A DNA stretch of 64,000 nucleotides from NCBI GenBank assembly GCA_024195265.1, contig JAJLRJ010000009.1, positions 179,001 through 243,000 of the forward strand, read 5' to 3'. The stretch is from Dendrophyllia cribrosa. Lineage: Eukaryota > Cnidaria > Anthozoa > Scleractinia > Dendrophylliidae. Of the stretch, positions 25,001-33,891 are shown piece by piece. The stretch's first letter is position 1. Each line of letters opens with the position of its first letter. The notes under the pieces were generated by a model. The model saw only the letters and a list, made by a program, of their open reading frames with translations, was not told the origin of the DNA and ran no database searches. The position numbers and the translations under genes are program-made.

Positions 25001-25936
25001 AAAATTAGGGCCGCTTTTCAGATACATTGTATCTTATCTCGGAAACGAAGTCGGCGACCCATTTTTTTTGCATTTCTGACACAAATCACTCAACCTAGCT
25101 GTAGCAAAAGTTTTATAAAAAAAATCAATGTTAAAAGAATTTCGCGCGAACGTCCTTAATTATCAAGAAATATATGCTATACATCTTTCCATACTTACTT
25201 TCCATCATCCTGACCTCCCAGAGACACCAAGTATTTGTCATTTGGTGAGAAGGCCAGTGCTTGCACTTTAACCTTGTGCACTGTAGCCAGTTTATGCAAT
25301 ATAGATCTCCTTTCAAAATCCCAGACGATGATAAAAGCACGAAATCCCATGTGAGTCTGTTCACCAGACGCCAGATATTTTCCACTTTTAGAAACAGCTA
25401 AACAAGAAACGGCACCAGTGTGCCCAGAAAGAAGTTTCTGCGGCAACGTAGGATCTTCAGGCGTCCGTTTGGATTTTCTTGGCGCCACTGCTTTTTTTCC
25501 ACTGTCTTCTTTAATTTGTTCAACAACGATTGTGTTTCCCACAGGATAGATGAGGTGTTCTCGGTCGCTGTTGACCAGCAAACCATCTGGTACTTCGCCT
25601 GCAGTAAAAACATAATATTCTGTGTTCATCCAACGCATGCAATAATCAAAGCGCAAAAGGACACGACTGGTAAATAGCTCAAACAAAGTTGAAACACATT
25701 GTATTTTATCGCTATTGTAGTGATTTTAGTTAGCTTACTGCTTATACAGCTTTAATACTAGCATTTAAGGTATGCAAGTCTTATACGTCGTCGTTTCTGC
25801 AGCTTTCCTATGCATGCAAAGTGAAGGCAAAAGTACATTGCAGTACGCACGAAAAACAAAGGATAAACTTTTGATATTTCAACTTACCTGCAAACCCAAT
25901 GATCGCATGAAGTGCGAGAGGCTTTATATCACCCAT
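738..25936 (-). CDS. CFAP52: CFAP52 (WDR16) ciliary WD40-repeat protein, 11 exons, 3' end off the window
   Basis: This host gene encodes the WD40 beta-propeller protein of motile cilia; in vertebrates CFAP52 is a microtubule inner protein of the axoneme doublets. Minus-strand exons: 25936-25888, 25598-25199, 21542-21414, 19933-19834, 19299-19243, 12110-11932, 8166-8109, 6211-6087, 4101-3953, 3084-2872 and 778-738. They have AG/GT borders, and every phase joins cleanly to give 1,500 nt, or 500 codons. Conserved family segments include GFAGEVPDG, SGHTGAVSCLAVSKSGKYLA, NTLRVWDLDLENRKI, ITVPNMTCNALAITPCGT and SGGGEGEVRVWR. Human CFAP52 is about 620 residues, so roughly 120 C-terminal residues lie beyond position 1. 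The start codon is fixed by exon 1, which reads MGDIKPLALHAIIGFAG and ends in a consensus donor. Introns are packed with repeats. Orthology is from recalled family sequence, and the exon model is read directly. Confidence 0.93.
2106..2665. repeat. G-rich minisatellite, 55-bp unit
   Basis: About ten tandem copies lie in the CFAP52 intron between exons 10 and 11. The unit carries several G4-G6 runs (for example GGGTTGGGGAGTTAGGGGGC). Early units are exactly 55 bp, and later ones are shorter and diverged. Both strands stay open by chance, and I read no gene here. Confidence 0.9.
2872..3084 (-). CDS. CFAP52: CFAP52 exon 10
   Basis: The exon is 213 nt and encodes WDDGKIRGFTAQYGELKYAI, then SGGGEGEVRVWRVGG and a basic end (KDAMKEKHK). 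It has a TCTCAG acceptor and a GTAAAC donor. Confidence 0.9.
3953..4101 (-). CDS. CFAP52: CFAP52 exon 9
   Basis: The exon is 149 nt and encodes ECSDLCLTCGKSEIRVW and LRITVPNMTCNALAITPCGT. It has a TATAG acceptor and a GTAAGG donor. Confidence 0.9.
4187..5436. repeat. 17-bp minisatellite, about 70 copies
   Basis: The unit is ACCACCTCCCTACAATG with many one-base variants. It fills about 1.25 kb of the intron between CFAP52 exons 8 and 9. Confidence 0.92.
5430..6125. repeat. 52-bp minisatellite containing an exon end and splice donor
   Basis: There are about 13 tandem copies. Read on the minus strand, each copy repeats the end of CFAP52 exon 8 (YSPVNDIIFP) and its GTAAGT donor. The copy nearest the exon body (ending near 6125) joins the coding frame. 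Confidence 0.85.
6087..6211 (-). CDS. CFAP52: CFAP52 exon 8, 3' end inside a minisatellite
   Basis: The exon is 125 nt. It begins FFVGTNNCQMYLFSL after a TTTGTAG acceptor and ends HYSPVNDIIFP plus two nt before GTAAGT. The last ~45 nt and the donor are the first unit of a 52-bp tandem array that runs on into the intron (5430-6125). Confidence 0.82.
6705..7092. repeat. AT-rich microsatellite block
   Basis: The block is AAT/ATA trinucleotide runs and short AATT-rich repeats, with a pure (AAT)n run near 7040-7090. It is intronic. Confidence 0.85.
7228..7521 (+). mobile_element. tRNA-derived SINE
   Basis: A Pol III A box (GGTGGCGCAGTGG, 7241-7253) and B box (GGTTCGATTCC, 7286-7296) sit at tRNA-like spacing. 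They are followed by a non-tRNA body and an (ATTT)n tail near 7488-7521. It lies in the intron between CFAP52 exons 7 and 8. Confidence 0.85.
7690..8075. repeat. Dispersed repeat, copy 1
   Basis: Two blocks (GGTCAAATCTGAGAC... and ...CAATAGACCATTCTA) recur in the same orientation at 20,107-21,110. This points to an interspersed element of unknown type. Confidence 0.55.
8109..8166 (-). CDS. CFAP52: CFAP52 exon 7
   Basis: The exon is 58 nt and encodes SVKLDGGVTSIALRGEGHQ. It has a TTTAAG acceptor and a GTATTC donor. Confidence 0.85.
8568..11004. mobile_element. Outer non-autonomous DNA transposon
   Basis: The ends are AGGCTTATGGTACTTTGCG and its inverted copy (about 40 bp of similarity, with AAACGAAAC runs). 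They are flanked by TAAGTTT at 8561-8567 and 11005-11011. There is no transposase. A second element is inserted at 8689-10216. Confidence 0.65.
8689..10216. mobile_element. Inner DNA transposon with CAGGG...CCCTG ends
   Basis: It begins CAGGGCTCGAC and ends GTCGAGCCCTG. It is flanked by CAAAC (8684-8688 and 10217-10221) and has GTCGCCA-type subterminal repeats near both ends. The ends resemble hAT elements, but a 5-bp duplication is shorter than the classical 8 bp. No coding sequence is recognised. Confidence 0.65.
11100..11245. repeat. Dispersed repeat shared with 59,585-59,735
   Basis: Shared blocks are CTACATTCAGTAGCT, AAGTTATATAAAACACAA and AGCGGTGAACACAATATCAA, in the same orientation. 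Confidence 0.65.
11932..12110 (-). CDS. CFAP52: CFAP52 exon 6
   Basis: The exon is 179 nt and encodes a segment with CGVCAIRILKTG and VLVGAGDGTVAIIQKVK. Its acceptor (TTTTTTAAAG) lies only 16 nt from the edge of a 4.5-kb inverted-repeat element in the upstream intron. Confidence 0.87.
13830..14590 (-). pseudogene. Decayed cnidarian C2H2-type zinc-finger family gene, last exon
   Basis: The reading frame contains a CPEKRCIKRY...WQRHLEIGEH zinc finger. Downstream are GWALKKGKRATRFSDKVRS, then GEKTGNKANAAQVASKM and WLAADQIARYFSRLSSL. I recall this domain order from a multicopy family of uncharacterised cnidarian proteins. A TAA at 14118-14120 interrupts the frame just after the KVRS segment, and no ATG begins it. 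An acceptor-like TTTCACAG precedes the frame near 14590, so this looks like the last exon of a broken copy carried inside the inverted-repeat element. Confidence 0.55.
14745..15270. repeat. Triplicated ~200-bp sequence
   Basis: Three diverged tandem copies share GCAGTTTGTTTTTCACT, a GTGGTGAA(T/C)CC block and TTTCACGTATG. I see no coding potential. Confidence 0.65.
16815..18092. mobile_element. DNA element with ~250-bp inverted repeats
   Basis: The ends are AAGGTGGTTCCAAGTAG and CTACTTGGAGCCACCTT. Inverted similarity extends through the Pol II-free arms to about 17066 and from about 17862. The centre carries the GATC-rich array and AT-rich filler. It has no transposase and lies in a CFAP52 intron. 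Confidence 0.7.
17088..17545. repeat. GATC-dense palindromic array
   Basis: Units such as AAGATCTTCAAGGATCCTT recur every 9-15 bp in both orientations, in two blocks (17088-17345 and 17405-17545). Confidence 0.75.
18384..18988. mobile_element. MITE with CAGGGCTTCTGATAT ends
   Basis: Inverted ends CAGGGCTTCTGATAT and ATATCAGAAGCCCTG are flanked by TTTCAT (18378-18383 and 18989-18994). The interior repeats ATCGCATAAT many times near both ends. It has no coding sequence. Confidence 0.75.
19243..19299 (-). CDS. CFAP52: CFAP52 exon 5
   Basis: The exon is 57 nt (19 codons) and encodes DDSHFYCGTTTGDIVE, a segment strongly conserved in CFAP52. Both borders are in phase 0. Confidence 0.87.
19834..19933 (-). 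CDS. CFAP52: CFAP52 exon 4
   Basis: The exon is 100 nt and encodes NTLRVWDLDLENRKIRP followed by MGKIKRTVKCIQ. It has a CCAG acceptor and a GTAACA donor. Confidence 0.88.
20107..21110. repeat. Dispersed repeat, copy 2 (interrupted)
   Basis: This is the same sequence family as 7690-8075. It is split by about 670 bp beginning with a hAT-like CAGGGTTTGAAATTAGCG. Confidence 0.5.
21414..21542 (-). CDS. CFAP52: CFAP52 exon 3
   Basis: The exon is 129 nt between a CGCAG acceptor and a GTAAGT donor. It encodes IVVWDVKSGEAICGSPAG followed by FAVAYANLNDKKFVTGG, a typical WD blade. Confidence 0.88.
24539..25155. mobile_element. TTAA-flanked MITE
   Basis: The ends GGACGTTCGCGC and GCGCGAACGTCC are flanked by TTAA on both sides (24535-24538 and 25156-25159), as in piggyBac or Kolobok elements. 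It has no open frame of note. Confidence 0.75.
25199..25598 (-). CDS. CFAP52: CFAP52 exon 2
   Basis: The exon is 400 nt and begins after a TGCAG acceptor. It encodes EVPDGLLVNSDREHLIYPVG, a lysine-rich insert, and the first clear WD blades (GHTGAVSC, IIVWDFERRS, FSPNDKYLVSLGG). It ends at a GTAAGT donor in phase 2. Confidence 0.9.
25888..25936 (-). CDS. CFAP52: CFAP52 exon 1 (start codon exon)
   Basis: The exon has 49 coding nt beginning with ATG at 25936 and ending in phase 1 at a GTAAGT donor (25887-25882). It encodes the short N-terminal segment before the first propeller blade. Confidence 0.85.
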
Positions 25937-26025
25937 TACGACTGCTTTGAAACTGTACAATCACAACCAAAACAGACAAACCAAACTGTTTCTCTCACGT
26001 CTTCTTTTGAGTTCTTCGGCCGCGC

Positions 26026-26040
26026 GTTGCTACTGGAAAC
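26026..26040 (+). promoter_or_regulatory. Candidate RFX X-box upstream of CFAP52
   Basis: GTTGCT-ACT-GGAAAC fits the X-box pattern RYYNYY-N1-3-RRNRAC exactly. Its near edge is 90 bp before the CFAP52 ATG, the usual place for RFX sites at cilia genes. The match is seen in the sequence; the regulation is inferred. Confidence 0.5.
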
Positions 26041-26648
26041 GACGCATGTGCAGCCGTATTTTCCGCTGATTTTATATGCCTTGTTCATTCATTTTCGCGG
26101 GAATTCTTGGTTTTCACATGACGTCATAAAAATTAAAAAATCTAAAGTATACGTCCTACGAAGCTGTTTCTAACATGGTATGTGGATTCCAGTGTTATAA
26201 TCTTTCACAAAAAGTTTCAGGTTTTACATGTAACGATGTTTTGCTTCCGATTTATAAAGGTTTTAAATGTGTCACGCAATTCGTCACGCTATTTTAGATA
26301 AGCCGTGAAAATAAACAAAATTGAACAAGTTGAAAGTTATTTTTGTATTATAGATGCTTATAAGCCGATTAAATGGCACTTTAATATAGTGAATACAAAA
26401 TTTTGTGATGAGATTTTTGGTGTAATTAAGACTTTGAATTTTTGGCCGCCATGTACTCAACAAAATACACGCTGTTTTCAGCTTTGCTTTAAAGTTTTAT
26501 AATTCAATTATTTTTGGCTGAAGCAGATCCTCAAGGATCCAGCGTACAAAGCAGCGGGATTCTCGTATACGGTTTCTTGCCCTTTAACCAGTTATGTTGT
26601 TGGTGCCCATAAGTTGGGCACCAAGATGTCCGCTCCATACATTTCTTA

Positions 26649-27106
26649 GGGGCCGTCGACATATTCACAAGTTCCCCGCTTAACGTCCACTGGACGTTTG
26701 GAGGGGGGAGGGGGGGGGGGGGGGGGGGGGGGCGGTACGTAGGGTCGAGATTTGGACGTTAGCGCGGGGCATTTGGAGCAAGTACGAAATTGTTAGTTTT
26801 TAATCCTAGAAGAGAGCCGTGAAAACTGCACAAAGTGGACACAAAGATGTTTTAGCAAAACAGGTACGAGGAACTGTCAGTCTTTTTAAATATTCTAAAG
26901 CCCATTTACAAATAATGTTTATTGTTTCACACATCAGTTGTCTCGCAAACTGTATTCACCCGACTATTAAAAAACGTCGCTCCAGGCGACGTCGGGACGG
27001 TGAAAATTCTAAGTGGACGTTAAGGAGGAGGGGGGGGGGGGGGGAGGTCTGACCTTAACGTCCAGTGGACGTTAAGCGGGGAACTTGTGAATATGTCGAC
27101 GGCCCC
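26649..27106. mobile_element. Harbinger-like MITE with ~50-bp inverted ends
   Basis: GGGGCCGTCGACATATTC and its inverted copy extend about 50 bp each side, flanked by TTA (26646-26648 and 27107-27109). Two long G runs lie just inside the arms. A 3-bp TTA duplication fits PIF/Harbinger. Confidence 0.72.
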
Positions 27107-27306
27107 TTACTAAAAATGTCTAATACTCGTTCGCCTGTAACTCTTGAACGAAATGCTTTTGCGTTTCAACATTTGGCCAAGATGTGTAGTTTTAAACTCT
27201 CTACAATTTCATAAACATTTTGGAATCGAAATCTATTGTTTATAGGCACGGCTCTCGGGAAGAGCATTATATGTATGAAGGAGAAACCGTGGATAAATAA
27301 AGATTA

Positions 27307-27324
27307 TGTATGTATGTATGTATG

Positions 27325-27354
<30 letters not shown>
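27307..27354. repeat. (ATGT)n microsatellite
   Basis: A pure tetranucleotide run follows a degraded retroelement-like tail with AATAAA. Confidence 0.9.
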
Positions 27355-27355
<1 letters not shown>

Positions 27356-27510
27356 TGCTTCTGAATTTTGATATGACGAAAGTGAAAACCAAGAATACGG
27401 AGAAATAAAGTAATTCTGGAAAATTCTGACTTCACGAACTCGCGACAAACCATATGAAGTGGTCTATCGGAGGATGAGCCAGTAAGTCATTTGTAGTCAG
27501 TCAGTTAGTC

Positions 27511-27814
27511 ACTTATAACTGCAAAACTTATATCATCAAATGTAAAAAGTGCAAAAAACAGTACATAGGTGAAACCGGAAACAGACGCTTAGCGAACACT
27601 TTACTGAACACAGACAAGCAACCAACAATCCTTTTCACGCTAATGCCAAAGCAACAGTCCCTTTCCACTTCAACTTACCTGGCCACTCTATCACTGACTG
27701 AAATTACAACCCACTCACAGCACATCCCGCCGCAAAACAAAAGAAGCATACCTCATATATAAAGGAAAAACTTTATCACCAGACGGCATAAACCCCCGAC
27801 GAAATGAAAATTGA
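27511..27814 (+). mobile_element. Penelope-like retroelement 3' fragment (GIY-YIG region)
   Basis: Conceptual translation gives YIIKCKKCKKQYIGETGNR. After a frame break come FTEHRQATNNPFHA, then ATVPFHFNLPGHSITD and AYLIYKGKTLSPDGINPRRN, ending at TGA. This is the GIY-YIG endonuclease end of a Penelope-like element. The copy is truncated and frameshifted. Hammerhead motifs downstream (28275-28849) fit the same element type. Confidence 0.75.
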
Positions 27815-28274
27815 TTTAAATTTCTATGTATTGCCTTAATTGTTAATATTCATGTAAATAAGAAGAAAGGGACCGCGAACGAAAATGCTGCTGGTGTACG
27901 TCGGGATATGGAGAAGATCTAGTCAGCCAATAATAGACACCCTGCAGCAGGCATTTTCGTTCGCGGTCCTTTGCTTCTTATTCACTTGTTTTATTTTGGG
28001 ATCGCAGATCTTTTCACATCCGATATGCTGTTTATTTATTTTTTACATGGCATTGACCATGTATTTGCTAAGGGATGGTTCTGTCTATCCTCATTTTCTT
28101 TATCGCGACAACGACATGATATTTCAAATTTTTTGCCTATTACTCACGGTCACGCGCCGCTGTGACGTGTGACAATTGGCAAACTTTTAAATTCGAGCTC
28201 ATCTTTAGCCATCACCACGTGCGATTTGGTAGAGAATTGGCGTTCGCGCTAGTTTTTCTATCTGTTTGGTGCTA

Positions 28275-28320
28275 CACCGTGTTGACGAGACCCAACCAGG
28301 TCGAAACAGCTGTCCACGGT
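28275..28320 (+). ncRNA. Hammerhead ribozyme motif 1 (near-canonical)
   Basis: Stem I is ACCGTG (28276-28281) with CACGGT (28315-28320). Stem II is GACC/GGTC around CAACCA. GAAAC precedes the self-complementary ACAGCTGT and a GTC cleavage triplet ending at 28314. The first core base is T where the consensus is C. Minimal stem III is usual in Penelope-like hammerheads. Confidence 0.55.
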
Positions 28321-28502
28321 TGCATTTTGGCTTTCAGTTTAGGCTCTACTATGTCGTTGTCGCGTTAAATGTTCCACGTAGTATCAGCCTTGCTTTATAC
28401 TTTGATTTTAATGCATACCAATATATCATGTTATCTTATGTTTATATTTCAGTTGTATTAGTCAATCATTAACCATTATTTTCCTTCAGTTTAGTCCTGG
28501 CC

Positions 28503-28531
28503 CTGAGGAAGGCTAATTTTGTTAGCCGAAA
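28503..28531 (+). ncRNA. Partial hammerhead-like core
   Basis: CTGAGGA, a perfect 6-bp stem (GGCTAA/TTAGCC) and GAAA are in hammerhead order. I find no convincing stem I or cleavage site. Confidence 0.35.
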
Positions 28532-28699
28532 TATTGGCCGCTAAATAAATCAGCCCATTGCCGTAGAGCCAGCCTTGCATTCAGTTTGTTTTGTACACTT
28601 TAATTGACATCTGACTCGAGCATCTCTACAAAGAGATCCGGCAAAACCGCTGACCAGTGCATTTTACTTACGCGTTGTGTGGACCTCTGCATTCAAACG

Positions 28700-28946
28700 T
28701 TCGTATAACTGCAAAAAGAACACCACACCATCCCCTCGGTATGTTTGATATTGTCAGTACCTTACGCATGCGCACAACGAACCTGCCCATCTATGCCATG
28801 CTGATGAGTCCTAACTCGAACGAAACAGGGTCAAACAGCTGTCCATGGCTGCCACTACCAGGGTGATATGGTTGTGCGCATGCGTAAGGTACTGGCCATG
28901 CCGCGGAAGATGGTGTAGTGTGCTTTTTGCAGTTACAGTTCGAAAA
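28700..28946. repeat. Long hairpin element enclosing the hammerhead
   Basis: The inverted arms share TAACTGCAAAAAG, ACACCATC and GTACCTTACGCATGCGCACAA. The arms are about 80 bp with scattered mismatches. Confidence 0.75.
28795..28849 (+). ncRNA. Hammerhead ribozyme motif 2 (complete architecture)
   Basis: Stem I is GCCATG (28795-28800) with CATGGC (28844-28849). The core CTGATGA follows. Stem II is GTCC/GAAC with one mismatch. GAAA is followed by stem III, ACAG/CTGT with a 10-nt loop. The GTC triplet ends at 28843. It sits in the loop of a hairpin with ~80-bp arms (28700-28786 and 28864-28946). Confidence 0.65.
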
Positions 28947-28949
28947 TAA

Positions 28950-31900
28950 AGACCATAAAAAGAAAATAAAGATGGCGAGGGAGCGAAGTTGCTAGCCTTT
29001 CTTTTCGCCCTATCCCCAGCAAGAAGGCCTGTTCACAGGCTAGTCACGTGATGAACGTATCCTAATAACATATTCTTTTGAGCTTTGTTCACAGGCTATT
29101 CGCGTGATCAACGTGGCACCGCGGCAGAACGCACTGCGCATGAGTAGAAAACTGAGCATCCGGTGAATTACGCATTTCCGGTGACATACTGTAATCCCAT
29201 GTAAATGTTGTAGTTATTTTTATTATCTCAGGTAATTTTTATTTTTCCATTGTTTTTGGGTATGGTAATATATGCTGATGAATTTGAAACAAAGGAAAAA
29301 CAAAAATTACCTGAAATAAAAAATGAACTACAACATAAACAACATAAAACTCCCGTACCGCGAAGTTTGAAAACAAAAAGTAAGAGTTATAAAACAAAGG
29401 TAGAGAAAAAGTTTGTTTCGTTGAAAAGTTTTTTCATCGTTCAAGTTTCAAGCGTTTGCACCAAGGGGTTTGGTGTTTGCACCAACAACGAAATATGAAC
29501 AAATAATTTTTGCATCGCATTTTTTCACAAAAAACAAGTCTTCACTCCATCTCGAAATGTATTCATACAAGAACCGATCGTGTACGTACCATAATTTTCT
29601 TCGGTTTTGGTCCTTTCATCATTGCATCTAGAAAATCTAGGTCTGTTGGTTCATGCAGAAGTGTTGTTTTATGCTGTTCGCATCGATGTTGACTGGTAGT
29701 TTAACGGACCGGAAGTGCTTGAAGTTTACGCATGCGCAAACGTTCTGCCGCGGTGCCGATCAACGTATCCTGATAACATATTCTATTGAGCTTTGTAACT
29801 TACATTTAATATGTTTTAAATATTGCCTTAACATCTCAGAAATTGTGCCACCAAAAAAAGCCCACTCTTTTATAGATGTAGCCAAAAATATGTGAAAACG
29901 TATTCCCCATCCATGCAGTGGTACTGGACCTCGAGGAAAAGGTACTAAAACTGCATGACAACAAGCCGAACCTCTATAACTAGACTTGTCCACAAGTCGA
30001 GCTTAGGAGCGCGCAGCGCGATTAATCTATATCGTACCATCCGAAGTATTTTCGGGCTAGTTCGTTCCTACGTTACACCCGCGTGCGTACTCCATTATTT
30101 GGCCTTTAGCCGGGTACGTGCGATCCGACAGGTTTTTCACGGACTTTGTCTTGAATGGGGTATCGATTTCATCACTTTTTGTCTTAAATGAGTCGGAGTA
30201 GGTTTAGGTCTCTTCAACTTCATACAGAAGTTACAACCTACATTACACGCATATATATATTTAATTTTGTAACCGTTTGTTTCTATTTTCACTCAAGCTT
30301 TTTGCCAGCCCCTGATTTAGTTTGCCTAACCGAGATATTGGGGAAAAAAACATTTTGTTTAAGGTGGTTCGATACAGTTTTCTGGAGACCATACCAACAT
30401 TTTTCAATCGCGGCTTTTAAGCGGTCTTCTCCGAGTCAGATCAACGTGAAATTTTCACCACTAACTGGTTTTGAATTGAAGTTTGGCAAGATATATTTTC
30501 TGGTAAAATCGATATTACCATGACAACGATAAACAAGAAACTTAGAAATCAGTAAAAGTGAAATTTAGCCCGTTTAAGATTTCGCATTGAAAATCCCACA
30601 TAGGCATCTTAAAATATGGTATATGGCATATATATTTTGCAAGAATAAAAAAATTCTGAATGTTTGAATTAAAATAAATCGCAATAACATTTCAAACCTT
30701 ACTATTTGTGTACTGGTATTAAATTGATCGAGAGATTAACACTGGTTTTGTGAAATTACTTAATGATAATGTCAAAAAGTAGCTTGATGTTATGTTTGTA
30801 AACCCTGAAAGTTTTGTTTACTTTCTCTTTTGCGATCTTGAGAACTACCTTTTTTCCTAACATCGCATCATGTGCAATTTTTGGGTAATTTTCGATTTTA
30901 ATGGCTTTTGCAAAAATCTGAGAAACGGCTCGATGGATTTTTTTAAAACATTCACTGTGCATGCTTACCGATGTGCAAAATATTATCTGAAAGTTTCATT
31001 AGCATTGATTCACTGGAACGCCTTTAAATTTAAAGATGAAGACGACGTACGAACCGGCCGAAAAAATGGCGTTACAAATTTACTTTTTTAAGTTATTCTC
31101 AGTAATGATTTCAAATCAATGCGCACTACAGGAGGCTGGAGGCTGGATGTGGGTAGTTGATAATATCAGATTATTGTGGACGAGGAGCAGAAGACTGAAG
31201 TCTGTGCTTGTTCTGTAATAATAAAACGTTTGCGATTGAAAACTTACATGTAATAATGACTTTATTTTGTTATATACCGGACAACACTTAATACATGTCA
31301 ATTCGTTAATTATAACAAAGGTTTATGAAAACAGTCATGACAAAATCAGAAACAAATTTTCTATCTTAATAATTGAAATCAATGTTTATTTAACTTTTAT
31401 ATTAGTAACAGTCAACATATTTATTTTACTTATTGCAAAGCGGTAAACTGTTCCGAAAGGCCTTTTCCTCTCATCTGAAGAAATTTACGTCATTGTTTGC
31501 TTCGATCCGTTTTCAGTCTTCTTTAAACTATTTATTTTTATTATTAGGCATGTACATGTAAATGAGTTATTCTTTGTAAAGACTCGCGTATGTTGTTTCC
31601 CTTTTAATAAATACTACTACTATCATGAGTTCACTTTTAATCTTAAGATTTTTTTAGTTAGCAGGACCCCGTTGATAACAGTACTATAGTACTGAAGGGT
31701 TATCCTGCATAAATATTCGATTATTATTATTATTATTAGTATTATCGTCTTTAGAACGATCAGATCGCAAAGAAAAACACGCCAATCGATTACTCATATA
31801 TCGCGCACTTGCGCGCTCAAATCTATTGAATCACATAGTAACGCTGAATTTCCCAGGCATGCAGAACTGATTTTTTCCTTTTTCTTTATCGTTGCTTTTT

Positions 31901-31998
31901 CGTGTCATTAGAGTAACACTGGTTAGCATTAGCATTAGTCACGACAATAGCAAGTTTTAAAGATTAAAAATCTAAACTAAAAATAAGAAATTCGTAAC
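28950..31998. other. Intergenic, no gene recognised
   Basis: The region holds diverged repeats only, including a segment near 29,030-29,130 partly repeated at 29,733-29,800 (GCCGCGGTGCC, CAACGTATCCTAATAACATA). Open frames are short and without family features. Confidence 0.6.
29205..29345. repeat. Hairpin with ~40-bp arms
   Basis: CAGGTAATTTTTATTTTTCC on one side matches GGAAAAACAAAAATTACCTG on the other, with GTTGTAGTT-type flanks. Confidence 0.6.
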
Positions 31999-32084
31999 AA
32001 AGGCCGTTTACACGACAGAAAGAAATGGGTACGGACCCGTCAAGAAAGGAGTACGGACCTCACATTTTCGCCCGTGTAAACATG

Positions 32085-33086
32085 GAGGGGGACATTAGGG
32101 GTCTCTGAACACCGCAACACCGCAAAAAAAATTACCGAACACCGCATCACCGCAAGAAAAGTCGACGAAACACCATCACCGCAATATATATTTTTGTCAA
32201 GTTACTTATAAATGAAAAAGGCTTAGGATTGGCGACCGGCAGCGTATTGAAGATTAACTAGACAGTATTGGACTACTTTTTGTTACAAATTAAACATAAT
32301 GGTACGTGCTTTTCATAAATAAGTACGGAATAAATAACATATAGAGGCTAAATTAAAGTGCACCTAACCCCTATTTTTTTATTAGCCTAAATGAATGTGC
32401 TTGTTTTCTAAAGTGCATCTGTGAAAAAATTTTTGGATTTGGTGAAATCCTCGATTTTCTGTGACCTGTTGAATTGAAGGATAATTTGGTTCAGTACCGA
32501 GCAACATGGGATCTGGGGCGAGTGCCCGATATGACGTAGATTCGGGAACTGAAATTCAACCAAAGAAAGCATCGTCGAGTACTTTCAACGGCGAGGCACC
32601 GGGCAGGCATAATTTCTTTTTTGCACGAGTTTTGCACGACTAAAGCACGGTATTTACACTCGATTCGCGCAAAAATGAAGGAAATGGTTCCCGAAAGTAC
32701 GTCACGTCACGTCTCACTCGGTACTGAACCAAACACAGCTCCGTTTCGGCACGATTTTTGAAATTTCAACAGGTCACAGAAAATCGAGGATTTCACCAAA
32801 TCCAAAATTTTTTTCACAGATACACTCCAGAAAACAAGCACATTCATTTAGGCGAATAAAAAAATTATGGGTTAGGTGCACTTTAAGATCTGACAAAGGT
32901 CAAACAGGAAACGGCAACACCGCAGATAATTTCGTCCCACCGAACACCGCAGACTTTAAAGCGCAAACATCGCACACCGTAGGGTTTGAGATCACCGCAA
33001 CACCGCAATCTGGGATTTTATTCACCGCAACACCGCATAAAAAAATGAGCAACACCGCAACACCGCAAATCCCCAATGTCCCCCTC
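32085..33086. mobile_element. Middle nested element with ACCGCA repeats
   Basis: The ends GAGGGGGACATTAGGGG and CCCCAATGTCCCCCTC are inverted. Many ACACCGCA repeats lie next to both ends. Confidence 0.6.
32357..32882. mobile_element. Inner nested MITE with TTAA flanks
   Basis: Inverted arms of about 130 bp begin AGTGCACCTAACCC and are flanked by TTAA (32353-32356 and 32883-32886). The arms share GAAATCCTCGATTTTCTGTG. Confidence 0.75.
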
Positions 33087-33891
33087 ACTATGCGTACCAT
33101 GTCTTTTGGGATTGGTTCGGACCCGTGTTCTTTCAGGTTTTGGGGCCATAGTCTATGCCCCCAAAACGGGTCCGGACCGGTTTCTTCATTTCTTACGTCA
33201 GCTTGCATAATAACTTCGCTGATCGCATGCGCAGTAAAAATCCGCGTGCCTCTGGGGACTAGAAATTGGTCCGGTCCCCCAAAAAGTGTAGTGTAAACGC
33301 AACCTTCCAAACTTGGTCCTTAGGCCTGTTTTTGTCCCACCTGTAGTAGAACATTATCCGTGTAAACGGCTAAAATTATGCGATCCGTACCACTTTTTTG
33401 ACGAGTCCGTATCCGATTTTTCTGCCGTGTAAACGGCCTTTAAATTCAAAGGTATACTCTTCAAATGATTTTCCACAATTTATGTTTAAATGAGAGAATC
33501 GCTGTTGTTAGTCCACTCCCAAAACGCAGGGTCAACCTGGTAGGCCAGAAAATGGACAGTTTCTATCTACAAGCTCACTGGCTGAAAAATCTTTTCTGCT
33601 AGACAAACATATTAACCACAAACATATTAACCAATCAATTCGCTAGAACAACTTGCTTCCAATCTCGAGGGACCGAGGGGTTTCCAAATATGGTACTAAG
33701 CAAAAAATGAATATTCGGAAGCTGTGACTGCGCGTTACACGTTTCAACCCACTTATAGGTTTCTGATTATATTATATTATATTATATATATTATATTAGA
33801 AAAATTGTCATTATTGTCATTAATCAGTGTTCACACATCGTTAAAGTAAACGTAACGCGTTAAGGGCATTCACATTTTTTCAATCCTTTAG

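Larger units (their letters stand above)
31999..33441. mobile_element. Outer of three nested inverted-repeat elements
   Basis: The ends AAAGGCCGTTTACACG and CGTGTAAACGGCCTTT are followed inward by ACGGACC-rich subterminal blocks on both sides. Two further elements lie inside. Confidence 0.65.

Noticed and set aside
25772..26173. 133-codon open frame upstream of and across CFAP52 exon 1
   Set aside because: It is antisense to the exon and promoter, with no recognisable domain.
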